Below, in pieces: positions 1 through 9,304 of a stretch of 64,000 bases of DNA (position 1 is the first letter of the stretch; each line of letters opens with the position of its first letter). Under the pieces are notes generated by a model, which saw only the letters and a list, made by a program, of their open reading frames with translations, searched no databases and was not told the origin of the DNA. The stretch covers positions 16,516 to 80,515 of the forward strand of contig UQNW01000015.1 in assembly GCA_900542495.1 (NCBI GenBank), written 5' to 3'. The DNA comes from an uncultured Roseburia sp. Lineage in GTDB: Bacteria; Bacillota; Clostridia; Lachnospirales; Lachnospiraceae. Both the position numbers and the translations under genes were made by a program.

Positions 1-1579
1 GTCCTCATCCGCCACTACCGTTATGGTTGTCGGTTTCGTAAATTCGGGGATCATGAAGCTTTCCCAGGCAATCGGAATCATTATGGGAGCGAACATTGGA
101 ACAACGGTCACATCCTGGCTTTTAAGTCTGACCGGAATCGAAAGCTCGAATTTCCTGATCAGTATGTTAAAACCTTCGGCCTTTTCACCAATCCTTGCAC
201 TTATCGGTATCATCATGTACATGTCCGGCAAGGATAAAAAGAAAGACATCGGAGAGATCCTGCTTGGTTTTGCCATTCTGATGTTTGGTATGGAGACCAT
301 GAGCGATGCCGTAAAACCGCTCGCTGATGTGCCGGAATTTACCAATATCCTGACGATGTTCAACAATCCGGTATTTGGTGTGTTGGCAGGTGCACTGCTT
401 ACCGCAGTCATCCAGAGTTCTTCGGCTTCTGTTGGTATTTTACAGGCATTGTCTGTGACAGGAGCATTTACTTATGGTTCTGTTATCCCGATCATCCTGG
501 GACAGAATATCGGAACCTGTGTCACAGCGATGATCTCAGCAATCGGTGCAAACCGTGGCGCTAAGAGAACCGCATTTGTGCATTTATACTTTAATATCAT
601 CGGTACTGTACTCTTCCTTACTTTATTTTATATTGGAAATGCGATTTTCCACTTTGAATTTGTAGGGGAAGTGGTAGGCGTCGCAGGAATCGCTCTGGTG
701 CACAGTATTTTTAATGTATTTACAACTGTAGTGCTTTTCCCATTCATTCACGGACTGGAAAAACTGGCTTACCTTACAATTCCGGAATCCGAGGAAGAAA
801 AATCTGCAAAAGAAGATGTATTTGCAATTTTGGACGAGCGTTTTGTGAGCAGTCCTGCATTTGCAATCGAACAGTGTAAAACACTTGTAAACCAGATGGC
901 AGAGATCACAAAAAACAGCTTTGTTGAAGCGATGGAATGTATCAAAGAACCTTCGGATCAGAAATTTGAGGAAGTGATCGCAAAAGAAAACCGCGTAGAC
1001 GTGTATGATGATAAGATCAGCGCCTATCTGACGAAGTTAAACAGCGGTGATCTTTCTTATACGGACAGTCTGCGGGTGACTTCACTTTTACACTGTCTGA
1101 CGGATTTTGAAAGAATTTCCGATCATGCGGTAAATGTGGTAGAATGTGTACAGCAGATGCAGAAAGAGGACGCAAAGTTTTCTAAGAAGGCGGAGGAGGA
1201 GATGAATATTTACTCCAAAGCTGTGCGTGATATACTAGAGAGAACGACAGGAGCGTTTATCAATACCGATATTCCACTTGCGCGCTCCGTGGAACCGTTG
1301 GAGGAAGTCATTGACAGTCTGAATAAAACGGTAAAAAAACATCATATGAAGCGTCTGCGAAAGGGAAAATGCACGATCGGACTTGGACTGGTACTCTCGG
1401 ATCTTGCCATGAACTACGAGCGTGTGGCAGATCACTGCTCCAATATCGCAGTATATATGATGCAGTTAAATGATACCGGTCTGGAGGAGCACAGTTTTAC
1501 AGAGCAGATGGATGAAAAAGAGAGCGCAGAATTTGAGAAACTGGAAAATGAATTTGAACAGAAATATGAGATAGATTAA
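1..1579 (+). CDS. Na/Pi cotransporter family protein, 5' partial
   Basis: Sodium-dependent phosphate cotransporter of the NptA/PNaS type, an inner-membrane importer. The frame is already open at base 2, where it reads SSSATTV before VVGFVNSG, the conserved QSSSATT repeat of the family. A second copy (IQSSSASVGILQ) follows near base 410, so the two inverted transport repeats are present and only the N-terminus is missing. After about eight membrane segments, a soluble PhoU-like helical domain occupies roughly the last 240 residues. The stop is 18 bases before a response regulator gene, which suggests a phosphate-responsive operon. Family confident; substrate inferred from family. Confidence 0.9.
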   Translation, partial: SSSATTVMVVGFVNSGIMKLSQAIGIIMGANIGTTVTSWLLSLTGIESSNFLISMLKPSAFSPILALIGIIMYMSGKDKKKDIGEILLGFAILMFGMETMSDAVKPLADVPEFTNILTMFNNPVFGVLAGALLTAVIQSSSASVGILQALSVTGAFTYGSVIPIILGQNIGTCVTAMISAIGANRGAKRTAFVHLYFNIIGTVLFLTLFYIGNAIFHFEFVGEVVGVAGIALVHSIFNVFTTVVLFPFIHGLEKLAYLTIPESEEEKSAKEDVFAILDERFVSSPAFAIEQCKTLVNQMAEITKNSFVEAMECIKEPSDQKFEEVIAKENRVDVYDDKISAYLTKLNSGDLSYTDSLRVTSLLHCLTDFERISDHAVNVVECVQQMQKEDAKFSKKAEEEMNIYSKAVRDILERTTGAFINTDIPLARSVEPLEEVIDSLNKTVKKHHMKRLRKGKCTIGLGLVLSDLAMNYERVADHCSNIAVYMMQLNDTGLEEHSFTEQMDEKESAEFEKLENEFEQKYEID

Positions 1580-1597
1580 ATCTGGGAGAAAACGGCT

Positions 1598-2269
1598 ATG
1601 GCAACAATCTATATTGTAGAAGACGATGTGAATATCCGTGAGATTGAGCGCTATGCATTAAAAAACAGCGGATATAATGTAGAAGAATTTGAGTGCGGTG
1701 CAGATCTTTTTAAACGTTTAGAGAGCAAAGTTCCGGCTCTGATCTTATTGGATATCATGCTTCCGAATGAAGACGGACTCGATATTTTAACGAAGATCCG
1801 TGCAGACAAAAATACAGCAAAAGTCCCGATCATTATGGTGACTGCCAAAACATCCGAACTCGACAAAGTAAAAGGATTAGACCTTGGCGCAGACGATTAT
1901 ATTTCCAAACCATTCGGCGTTATGGAACTTATTTCCCGCGTGAAGGCTCTGCTCCGCAGAACAACAGACACGCAGGAGGAATCGCAGATCGCATACGAGA
2001 ACATTCTTGTGGATAATGACAAGCATGCAGTTTACGTGAATGGGGAACTCTGCGAACTGACCTATAAAGAATTTGAACTTTTAAAATATCTTGTGATCAA
2101 CAAAGGAATCGTGCTGTCGCGTGATAAGATCATGAACCAGGTGTGGGGCTTTGATTATGAGGGTGAGAGCCGTACCGTGGATATGCACATTAAAACCTTA
2201 AGACAGAAGCTTGGCGAAGCCGGAAGCCACATTAAGACTGTGCGGAATGTCGGTTATATGGTAGAGTAA
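1598..2269 (+). CDS. OmpR/PhoB-family response regulator
   Basis: DNA-binding response regulator of 223 residues. An N-terminal receiver domain has the acidic pair near residues 8-9, phospho-acceptor D52 (LLDIMLP), the conserved Thr/Lys further on (TAK, SKPFG), and a C-terminal winged-helix domain (ELTYKEFELLKYL, RTVDMHIKTLRQKLG). It starts at ATG behind GGGAG and precedes a cognate histidine kinase gene. Its place right after a Na/Pi cotransporter suggests a PhoP-like role in phosphate response; this is inference from context. Confidence 0.93.
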   Translation: MATIYIVEDDVNIREIERYALKNSGYNVEEFECGADLFKRLESKVPALILLDIMLPNEDGLDILTKIRADKNTAKVPIIMVTAKTSELDKVKGLDLGADDYISKPFGVMELISRVKALLRRTTDTQEESQIAYENILVDNDKHAVYVNGELCELTYKEFELLKYLVINKGIVLSRDKIMNQVWGFDYEGESRTVDMHIKTLRQKLGEAGSHIKTVRNVGYMVE

Positions 2270-2322
2270 CGTCGTTTTGCAAAGCAGGAGAAACAACGAA
2301 TAAGACGTAATACGGTGATAAA

Positions 2323-3642
2323 ATGAAAAAGAAGATTAACAGCAAATTTATGCTGATCTCAGCGATCGCAATTATCGTAATGGCAATCTGCGCCATGGTG
2401 CTTTTCTATGATATTCTGAAAAAACAGATTTTTGACGATCTAAAGGCAAATGCCCATGTGATCTCCATGATGAAACCGGAGGATCTGCCGGGTGAGATCA
2501 ACTATAATCTGAATAAGGATGGGCTGCGTATCACGCTGATCAATGAGGATGGAACCGTCATCTATGACAGCATGGAAGACGAGTCGAAGATGGAAAATCA
2601 CAGGGAACGACCGGAGATCGCTTCTGCATTGGCAGCCGGAGAGGGGCGTGCAATGCGGAAATCGACTACGTCCACAAAACATACTTTTTATTATGCAATG
2701 AGAACAGATGACGGAAAAGTTCTGCGTATTGGAAAAGACAGTAACAGCATCTATAGTCTGATCATCAAGATGGTATATCTCACGTTGTCTGTGGGATTCT
2801 GTGTATTTGTATTGTGCACAGTCCTTGCACACAGGCTTACCAGGCGTCTTGTGGCACCGATCGAAAAGATGGCGGACAATATTGTGCTGTTAGAAGAAAA
2901 TGATGTTTATGATGAGATGAAACCATTTGTCGCAACGATCAAGCAACAGCATGTGGATATCTTAAAACATTCCCAGATGCGTCAGGAATTTACTGCGAAT
3001 GTTTCCCACGAATTAAAGACACCGCTCACTGCGATTTCCGGTTATGCAGAACTCATTGCAAGTGGAATGACAAGCGGGGAGGATACCATTCATTTTGCCA
3101 CGGAAATCCATAAGAGCGCAGAACGTCTGCAATATCTGATCAATGATATCATCAAGCTTTCCGAGTTAGACAGCGACGACACAAAGATAGAGTTTGAGAC
3201 GTTAGACCTCCATGAGATGGCGTTAAACTGTCAGGCAATGATGGAGATCTCGGCGGAAAAGAACGAGGTGACGGTGGAAGTACAGGGAGATTCTGCCGAG
3301 ATCAGGGGAAACAGAAACCTGATCGACGAACTGATCTACAATCTGTGCAGCAATGCGGTGCGTTACAATAAAAAGGGTGGAAAAGTGACGATCATGACGG
3401 GCACGGAGAATGGACACCCGACGCTGACTGTAAAAGACACAGGGATCGGTATCCCAAAAGAAGCGCAGAAGCGGGTCTTTGAACGTTTTTACCGCGTGGA
3501 CAAGAGCCGTTCCAAATCGACCGGCGGCACAGGACTTGGGCTTGCCATCGTAAAGCATATCGTGGCGCAGCATGAGGCGCAGATCTCTCTGGAAAGTGAA
3601 GAGGGTGCCGGTACGGAGATTAAAGTTGTGTTTTTAAAATAA
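2323..3642 (+). CDS. PhoR-like sensor histidine kinase
   Basis: Membrane sensor kinase of 439 residues. The first transmembrane segment is around residues 9-31, then an extracytoplasmic sensor domain of about 110 residues, then a second membrane segment near 145-168. The HisKA box is VSHELKTPLT with phospho-acceptor H229. The ATP-binding HATPase domain shows the N box (NLCSNAVRYN), G1 (DTGIGIP), F box (FERFYRVD) and G2 (GGTGLGLAIVK). The gene is 53 bases after the response regulator and has only a weak ribosome site. Probable partner of that regulator. Confidence 0.93.
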   Translation: MKKKINSKFMLISAIAIIVMAICAMVLFYDILKKQIFDDLKANAHVISMMKPEDLPGEINYNLNKDGLRITLINEDGTVIYDSMEDESKMENHRERPEIASALAAGEGRAMRKSTTSTKHTFYYAMRTDDGKVLRIGKDSNSIYSLIIKMVYLTLSVGFCVFVLCTVLAHRLTRRLVAPIEKMADNIVLLEENDVYDEMKPFVATIKQQHVDILKHSQMRQEFTANVSHELKTPLTAISGYAELIASGMTSGEDTIHFATEIHKSAERLQYLINDIIKLSELDSDDTKIEFETLDLHEMALNCQAMMEISAEKNEVTVEVQGDSAEIRGNRNLIDELIYNLCSNAVRYNKKGGKVTIMTGTENGHPTLTVKDTGIGIPKEAQKRVFERFYRVDKSRSKSTGGTGLGLAIVKHIVAQHEAQISLESEEGAGTEIKVVFLK

Positions 3643-3690
3643 ATTATGAAAGATGAGCTTCTGATTTTATATCGGAGGCTTATTTTATAT

Positions 3691-3764
3691 AAAAACGTGA
3701 AAAAATATGTGATTTAGCTGTGAAAAACGTGATAGAAACATATAAAAAGGTCAAAAAAACGTGA
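3691..3764 (+). repeat. Three AAAAACGTGA direct repeats at 32-bp pitch
   Basis: The 10-mer AAAAACGTGA occurs at 3691, 3723 and 3755, exactly 32 bp apart, close to three helical turns, so all copies face the same side of the DNA. They sit in the intergenic region between the histidine kinase and SNF2 genes, upstream of the latter. The regular pitch suggests binding sites for a regulator; no known operator is recognised. Confidence 0.6.
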
Positions 3765-3792
3765 AAATTAAAATTCAAAGAAAAAACTCTAG

Positions 3793-3829
3793 CTGTCTTT
3801 TCTATTTTTGTGTTATTATAGAAAGACAG
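3793..3829 (+). promoter_or_regulatory. Inverted repeat upstream of SNF2 gene
   Basis: A near-perfect inverted repeat pairs CTGTCTTTTCTAT (3793-3805) with ATAGAAAGACAG (3818-3829), one unpaired T, with a 12-base loop containing TGTTATTA, which resembles a -10 region. It lies about 50 bases before the helicase start. It may be an operator or a leader hairpin; no T-tract follows, so a terminator is unlikely. Confidence 0.4.
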
Positions 3830-3877
3830 TCATAACGACAGTACGAATGAAAATGAAAGGACAGAGTAAGTAGTAAT

Positions 3878-6800
3878 ATGTTTTCCGTATCAGACATTAA
3901 AGAGACAGTATATCCGGCGGCGTACCGGAGAGGGAAAGAGCTGTATGAGACGGCGGGGGTTTTTGATTTTTCCTATGAGTTGTATTTAGTGGATGAGCTG
4001 CCAGTGGCAGATGTCAGGGCAAAAGTTCGTGGAATCAATCAGGAGTATTATGAAGTGACAGCCACTATCGACGAGGAGTTCGGGGATGTGACGAACTGCA
4101 ATTGTGGATGTGAGGCTTTTTATAATTATGAGGGAATGTGCAAGCATTGTGTTGCAATGCTTTTGAATTATGTAAACAAGAGAACTCCAATTGAGATTCT
4201 CAAATTAAAGAGAGGTCAGAGCACAGAGACACCGGAGGAGGGGAAACGTCCGGTGGGAAAACTGGAGACGGCGGCACCGTTGAAAAATCTGCTGAGCCAG
4301 TATTCCATGCGTGCAACATCCAAATATATGCTGCCGGAGACCATTTACGGCAAGGTCGAGTTAGAACCTTACTTTGAGATGGATTACGGCTATGCAAGAC
4401 TGGAATTTAAGATCGGAATGGAGACAAAGTATGTGTTAAAAAACATTTCTGCGTTTTTACATTCCGTTCATGTTAACGAAAAAGTGCATTATGGCAAAAA
4501 ACTGGATTTTTATCATCATATGGAGGCATTTTCGGAGGATGCGAAGAGGCTGATCCATTTTATGCAGCAGCAGGATGATGATAAAAAGCGCCAGAGCAAG
4601 TTCCATGCATACTATGCCTACACCGGCGGCTATGAGCGTACAATGGAGTTAGACGGTGTCGGAATCGATCGCTTCTTGGAAGCTGTGAAAGGAACACCTT
4701 TTCATGCGACGATCGGTTACGATATGAATGAAAGCTATATTTACAATGGAACAAAGCGCAAGCCGAAGCTCACATTAAAGGGCGGAAGCACAGGTGCGTT
4801 TTTATATATGGAAGATCTTCCGATGATCGAGGGCGAGAAGTATTACTACTTTTATGAGGACGGCGAGATTTTCTTAGGAGAGCCTTCCTTAAAAGGAAAA
4901 GTGTCGGATTTCTTCCAGTTTTTACACCGTCAGGTAGGGGGAGACTGCTACATTGCGGCTGAGGAGCTTGCGATGTTCTGCAGGGATCTTCTTCCGATGG
5001 TGCGTGAGAGCTTTGATGTGATCTCAGAGGGATTTGACGAGGCGCTTTACGTTCCGCCGAAGCCGGAATTTGAGCTGTACTTAGACCGTCAGGCAATGGA
5101 TGTGGTTGGCGCGAAGCTGGTCGCAGTCTATGGGGATAATAAATACAACGTGCTTGCCAAAGTAGAGCCGGGCGAGGTGCGCGATCTGTCGGAGGAGCTG
5201 CGCATCAAGAGCCTTGTGGAACCGTATTTTAATGAATATGATCATACAAAGACATTTTTTGTCATTGCAAAAGATGAAGACCTGCTCTATCAGTTAGTGG
5301 CAGGCGGATTGCAGCGGTTGAGCCATTTTATGGCAATCTATACGTCGGACAAGTTCCGCAACATGAAAGTGGTCAATGCGCCGAGCGTATCGGTGGGTGT
5401 TTCCTTAAAGAGCGATCTTTTAGAATTAAAAATCCATTCCGATGAGATGTCCTCCGAGGAACTGGCGTATCTGCTTTCCAAATATGACAGAAAGAAAAAA
5501 TATATCCGTTTGAAAAATGGTGACTTCTTAGACATCAAAGAGGACGGTATCAGTGCACTTGCAGAAGTTAGTGAGGACTTACAGCTTACCGAGGCAAGTT
5601 TGAAAAAAGGAACCGTTGTGATCCCGAAATATCGTGCCATGTATTTGGACGCAGCGTTAAAGAACAACCAGTTATTGTCGATCGAGAAGAATAAAGAGTT
5701 CAAGGGCATGGTTCGCAACATGAAGACCATTGAGGACAGCGATTACGAAGTGGTGGATTCTCTGAAAAATGTGATGAGAAACTATCAGAAAAATGGTTTC
5801 CTCTGGCTGAAAACTCTGCGTGAAAACGGTTTTGGAGGAATCCTTGCAGACGATATGGGACTTGGAAAAACACTTCAGGTCATCAGTCTTCTTCTCGCAG
5901 AGAAACAGGACTATGATTCTGGGGAAAAAGAGCGCCGCCGCTCACTCATCGTATGTCCGGCTTCCTTAGTTTATAACTGGCAGAAAGAAATCGAGCGTTT
6001 TGCGCCGGAGTTAGAGACGGTGACGATTACAGGAAGCGCACCGGAGCGAAAAGACATCATCCGTCACACAAATGACGGACAAATTCTGATCACGTCCTAC
6101 GATCTTCTGAAACGTGATGTAGAGTATTATAAAAATATTGTTTTTGCCGTGCAGGTCATTGACGAGGCACAGTACATTAAAAATGCCGGAACACAGGCGG
6201 CAAAAGGCGTCAAAAAAATCACAGCAGCGTTTAAGCTGGCATTGACTGGTACACCGATCGAGAACCGGCTGAGCGAACTGTGGAGTATTTTTGATTATCT
6301 GATGCCGGGATTTTTATATACTTACCAGAAGTTCCGGGAAGAGATCGAGACACCGATCGCAGTCAACAAAGATGAGAATAAAATGGAACGTTTACAGCGC
6401 ATGATCCGCCCGTTTATTCTTCGCCGGTTAAAAGGAGACGTTTTAAAAGATCTTCCGGAAAAACTTGAAGAAAACATATATGCGAAAATGGAAGGCGAGC
6501 AGCTTGCCCTTTATGATGCGCATGTGCAGCAGATGAAGCAGATGTTGGACGGCAAGAGCGAGGCGGAATTTAAGTCCAACAAGATCCAGATTCTTGCGGA
6601 ACTCACAAAACTGCGTCAGCTCTGCTGTGACCCGGCACTTTTATTCGAGGATTATAAGGGTGAATCTGCCAAAGTGCAGATGTGCATGGATCTGATCGAG
6701 AATGCAGTAAACGGTGGCCACAAAGTACTGTTATTTTCCCAGTTTACGACCATGTTAGACCGGCTGGCAGAACAGCTTACAAAGCTTGGCATCGATTACT

Positions 6801-7174
6801 ACATGCTTACCGGCTCTGTCAATAAGGAAAAACGCATGCAGATGGTAGAGAGCTTCAACAAAGACGACGTTCCGGTGTTTTGTATCTCCTTAAAAGCAGG
6901 TGGAACCGGATTGAACCTCACAGCAGCGGACATTGTCATCCACTACGACCCATGGTGGAACGTTGCCGTGCAGAATCAGGCAACTGACCGCGCACACCGT
7001 ATCGGACAGAAGAATGTCGTTACGGTTTATAAACTCGTCTCTCAGGGAACGATCGAGGAGAAAATCATTGACATCCAGGAGAAAAAGAAAAAGCTTGCCG
7101 AGCAGGTATTAGAAGGCGAGGGAATGGATTCCGTGGTATTCACGAAAGAGGAGATCATGGAGCTGCTAGGTTAG
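3878..7174 (+). CDS. SNF2-family DEAD/DEAH helicase with SWIM zinc finger
   Basis: Large Swi2/Snf2 ATPase (1098 residues) expected to translocate on DNA or remodel nucleoprotein complexes. The N-terminus carries a SWIM zinc finger (CNCGCEAF...MCKHCVAML, near residues 70-95). A long middle region fits the bacterial SNF2-associated domain. The ATPase core follows with Walker A (DDMGLGKTLQV, near 656-666), a DEAQ box (VIDEAQYI) and SAT-like LTGTPIENR. The C-terminal helicase lobe has LKAGGTGLNLT and motif VI TDRAHRIGQ. All catalytic motifs look intact. It is a single gene between two intergenic regions; its cellular task is not clear from the sequence. Confidence 0.93.
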   Translation: MFSVSDIKETVYPAAYRRGKELYETAGVFDFSYELYLVDELPVADVRAKVRGINQEYYEVTATIDEEFGDVTNCNCGCEAFYNYEGMCKHCVAMLLNYVNKRTPIEILKLKRGQSTETPEEGKRPVGKLETAAPLKNLLSQYSMRATSKYMLPETIYGKVELEPYFEMDYGYARLEFKIGMETKYVLKNISAFLHSVHVNEKVHYGKKLDFYHHMEAFSEDAKRLIHFMQQQDDDKKRQSKFHAYYAYTGGYERTMELDGVGIDRFLEAVKGTPFHATIGYDMNESYIYNGTKRKPKLTLKGGSTGAFLYMEDLPMIEGEKYYYFYEDGEIFLGEPSLKGKVSDFFQFLHRQVGGDCYIAAEELAMFCRDLLPMVRESFDVISEGFDEALYVPPKPEFELYLDRQAMDVVGAKLVAVYGDNKYNVLAKVEPGEVRDLSEELRIKSLVEPYFNEYDHTKTFFVIAKDEDLLYQLVAGGLQRLSHFMAIYTSDKFRNMKVVNAPSVSVGVSLKSDLLELKIHSDEMSSEELAYLLSKYDRKKKYIRLKNGDFLDIKEDGISALAEVSEDLQLTEASLKKGTVVIPKYRAMYLDAALKNNQLLSIEKNKEFKGMVRNMKTIEDSDYEVVDSLKNVMRNYQKNGFLWLKTLRENGFGGILADDMGLGKTLQVISLLLAEKQDYDSGEKERRRSLIVCPASLVYNWQKEIERFAPELETVTITGSAPERKDIIRHTNDGQILITSYDLLKRDVEYYKNIVFAVQVIDEAQYIKNAGTQAAKGVKKITAAFKLALTGTPIENRLSELWSIFDYLMPGFLYTYQKFREEIETPIAVNKDENKMERLQRMIRPFILRRLKGDVLKDLPEKLEENIYAKMEGEQLALYDAHVQQMKQMLDGKSEAEFKSNKIQILAELTKLRQLCCDPALLFEDYKGESAKVQMCMDLIENAVNGGHKVLLFSQFTTMLDRLAEQLTKLGIDYYMLTGSVNKEKRMQMVESFNKDDVPVFCISLKAGGTGLNLTAADIVIHYDPWWNVAVQNQATDRAHRIGQKNVVTVYKLVSQGTIEEKIIDIQEKKKKLAEQVLEGEGMDSVVFTKEEIMELLG

Positions 7175-7284
7175 AAGGTAACGCTGCATGGTGAAGAAAA
7201 AGAAAAGTTGTTTTGAATGGTCGAAGAGAAAACTTTTTGCATCAGAGTAAAAACAGAAAACCCGATAAAAATTCTCAAAACACG

Positions 7285-7313
7285 TTGACAAACCCCAATT
7301 TATGCTATATATT
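7285..7313 (+). promoter_or_regulatory. Sigma-A promoter for mntP leader
   Basis: TTGACA (7285-7290), a 17-bp spacer and TATATT (7308-7313) form a near-consensus promoter. Transcription would begin near 7320, giving a leader of about 220 bases that contains the manganese riboswitch. Confidence 0.7.
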
Positions 7314-7365
7314 TGTACAACAGTAGTTGGAAAATATAGTTTTTCCATACAAAAGAATAAATTCC

Positions 7366-7450
7366 GTGAGGGAGTAGTTCGCGTGGAGACGTGATTTGTC
7401 AACAAACCCGGTTTTTTTAAACCTGGCAAATCTTAAAGAATGAGACTCAT
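7366..7450 (+). ncRNA. yybP-ykoY (manganese) riboswitch aptamer
   Basis: The leader holds the hallmark 5' element GTGAGGGAGTAG (from 7366) and a 3' element TGAGACTCAT (7441-7450). GTGAG at 7366-7370 pairs with CTCAT at 7446-7450 to form P1, which puts the two conserved metal-binding internal segments opposite each other. Internal helices include GATTTG (7392-7397) with CAAATC (7427-7432), plus a GGTTT/AAACC hairpin. The family binds Mn2+ and commonly controls mntP, which follows here. The 3' strand of P1 overlaps the terminator stem, so metal binding should favour readthrough. Confidence 0.8.
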
Positions 7451-7515
7451 GTATGCCTGTTCCGGTAATACTATACCGGCAGGTATACGTGTAGTCTCTT
7501 TTTATTTATCTTTTT
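7442..7515 (+). terminator. Riboswitch-controlled intrinsic terminator
   Basis: A long hairpin pairs GAGACT...ATGTATGCCTG with CAGGTATACGT...AGTCTC (ends at 7498) and is followed by a U-rich tract through about 7515. Its 5' arm uses the bases needed for riboswitch P1, so the two folds exclude each other. This is the expression platform for mntP. Confidence 0.78.
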
Positions 7516-7540
7516 ATGCGACTGAGAAAAGGAGAAAATT

Positions 7541-8122
7541 ATGACATTCATAATTGAGTTACTACTGATTGGAGTTGGATTATCCATGGACGCATTTGCA
7601 GTTTCGGTCTGTAAGGGTCTTGCCATGCGCAGGGTAAACAAGAAACAAGCACTGGTAATAGGATTATTTTTCGGAGGATTTCAGGCGCTCATGCCATTCA
7701 TCGGCTGGGCACTCGGAACACAGTTTGAAAGTTACATTACCAATATTGACCATTGGATCGCATTCATTTTACTGGCACTCATTGGTGGCAAAATGGTGGT
7801 CGAAGGATTCAGACTGGAAGAAGATGAAACCGTGAAGGAACTGGATCCACCTCTTGATCTAAAGGAAATGTTCCTTCTTGCAATCGCAACCAGTATTGAT
7901 GCGCTGGCAGTTGGAATCACGTTTGCATTTTTAAATTATCCGATCGTGGAATGTATTACGATCATTGGACTGACAACCTTTGTCCTATCCATTGTCGGTG
8001 TTGTTGTCGGGAATATGTTCGGAAGCAGATATCAGAAAAAAGCAGAGATCGCCGGAGGTATTATCCTAATTCTCATCGGTTTGAAAATTCTGCTCGAACA
8101 CTTGGGAATTCTTGTATTATAA
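7541..8122 (+). CDS. mntP: Manganese efflux pump MntP
   Basis: Small integral membrane protein (193 residues) of the MntP/YebN family, which exports Mn2+. Six hydrophobic segments are visible. Both conserved family motifs are present: GLSMDAFAVSVCKG in the first half and ATSIDALAVGITFAF in the second, with the paired membrane Asp residues that define the transport site. The start ATG has a GGAG site (AAAGGAGAAAATT). The upstream Mn2+ riboswitch strongly supports the assignment. Confidence 0.94.
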   Translation: MTFIIELLLIGVGLSMDAFAVSVCKGLAMRRVNKKQALVIGLFFGGFQALMPFIGWALGTQFESYITNIDHWIAFILLALIGGKMVVEGFRLEEDETVKELDPPLDLKEMFLLAIATSIDALAVGITFAFLNYPIVECITIIGLTTFVLSIVGVVVGNMFGSRYQKKAEIAGGIILILIGLKILLEHLGILVL

Positions 8123-8140
8123 AGAAAAGAGGAGAGAAAC

Positions 8141-9109
8141 ATGGAGATTTTAAAGTCAGCAGTTATTTTAGTGATCGGATTTGTATTGCTCATCAAGGGA
8201 GCAGATTATTTCGTAGAGGGAAGTTCCTCCGTGGCGAAAAAGTTTAAGGTTCCATCCTTGATCATCGGTATGACGATCGTGGCAATGGGAACAAGCCTGC
8301 CGGAGCTTGCAGTCAGTGTTACCGCATCCATGGCAGGAAATAATACACTTGCAGTCAGCAATGTGGCAGGATCCAATATTTTTAATCTGATGGTAGTCTG
8401 TGGTGCCTGTGCACTGTTTGCACCACTTGCCATTGAAAAGAATACATTGATGAAAGAGTTTCCGTTTTCGATTCTCTGTGCCGGGTTGCTTGTAGTTATG
8501 GGATATTTTGGAATGTCATTAGGTCGTGTGGATGGTGTGATCCTGCTTGTGATTTTTGCCGTATACCTGTTCTGGATGATACAGTCTGCGAAAAAAGCAA
8601 GAACATCTGGTGATAAACTGGAAGCAGAAGAGGAAGCACTTGCCGAGGAAGAAATCAAAATCCTTCCGATGTGGAAATGCATAGTTTTTATTGTTGGTGG
8701 AATGATCGCAATAAAGTTCGGCGGTGACTTTGTAGTCGATGGCGCATCTGCGATCGCAGCCGGATTTGGCTTAAGCCAGACACTGATCGGTCTTACGATC
8801 GTGGCGCTCGGAACCAGCCTTCCGGAATTAGTGACTTCCATTGTGGCAGCGAAAAAAGATGAGGTGGATATGGCACTCGGAAATGTGATCGGTTCTAACA
8901 TTTTTAACATCTTATTAATCCTCGGTGTCGCAGCAGCGATCAGCCCGATCGCATTCCTCATGGAGAATATCATTGATATTATCATCCTGATCATCATGAG
9001 TGTGGTTGTCTGGGGATTTGCATGGACATCCAGAAAAATCAACCGCACAGAAGGTATTATCATGCTTCTTATGTATGCGGTTTATATGGTGTATATCTGC
9101 ATGCGGTAA
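8141..9109 (+). CDS. Calcium/sodium antiporter (CaCA, YrbG-like)
   Basis: Membrane antiporter of 322 residues from the YrbG/CaxA branch of the cation/Ca2+ exchanger superfamily. The two inverted alpha repeats are clear: GTSLPELAVSV...NVAGSNIFN in the first half and GTSLPELVTSI...NVIGSNIFNIL in the second, separated by an acidic loop (EAEEEALAEEE) near the centre. It starts 18 bases after mntP with a good ribosome site and has no promoter of its own that I can see. It is therefore probably under the same Mn2+ riboswitch. Family ions are Ca2+/Na+; a role with Mn2+ would be inference. Confidence 0.9.
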   Translation: MEILKSAVILVIGFVLLIKGADYFVEGSSSVAKKFKVPSLIIGMTIVAMGTSLPELAVSVTASMAGNNTLAVSNVAGSNIFNLMVVCGACALFAPLAIEKNTLMKEFPFSILCAGLLVVMGYFGMSLGRVDGVILLVIFAVYLFWMIQSAKKARTSGDKLEAEEEALAEEEIKILPMWKCIVFIVGGMIAIKFGGDFVVDGASAIAAGFGLSQTLIGLTIVALGTSLPELVTSIVAAKKDEVDMALGNVIGSNIFNILLILGVAAAISPIAFLMENIIDIIILIIMSVVVWGFAWTSRKINRTEGIIMLLMYAVYMVYICMR

Positions 9110-9210
9110 ATTGTTTGTCTTTTTACACTGCCGCTTTTTGAGAGATATGTGATCGATAATTCATGAGTGAAAACAGGCGAATACAATTCAGGCATTATGT
9201 CGTCCCCATA

Positions 9211-9239
9211 TTGTGTACACCGTGGAAAAAGCGTATAAT
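9211..9239 (+). promoter_or_regulatory. Sigma-A promoter for zinc-ribbon gene
   Basis: TTGTGT (9211-9216), 17-bp spacer, perfect TATAAT (9234-9239). It would place the start of transcription near 9246, about 60 bases before the ATG. Confidence 0.65.
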
Positions 9240-9304
9240 ACAAAGCACAAGATTCGGAAAAACAGATCATTATATAGGTGCCACAGGCACAAGGAGGTAG
9301 CAAT

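Noticed and set aside
3793..3829. Intrinsic terminator of the histidine kinase gene
   Set aside because: No T-tract follows the hairpin, and it lies 150 bases after the stop next to the helicase start.
8206..9063. 285-codon minus-strand frame across the antiporter gene
   Set aside because: It is the antisense shadow of the CaCA antiporter, whose family motifs lie on the plus strand.
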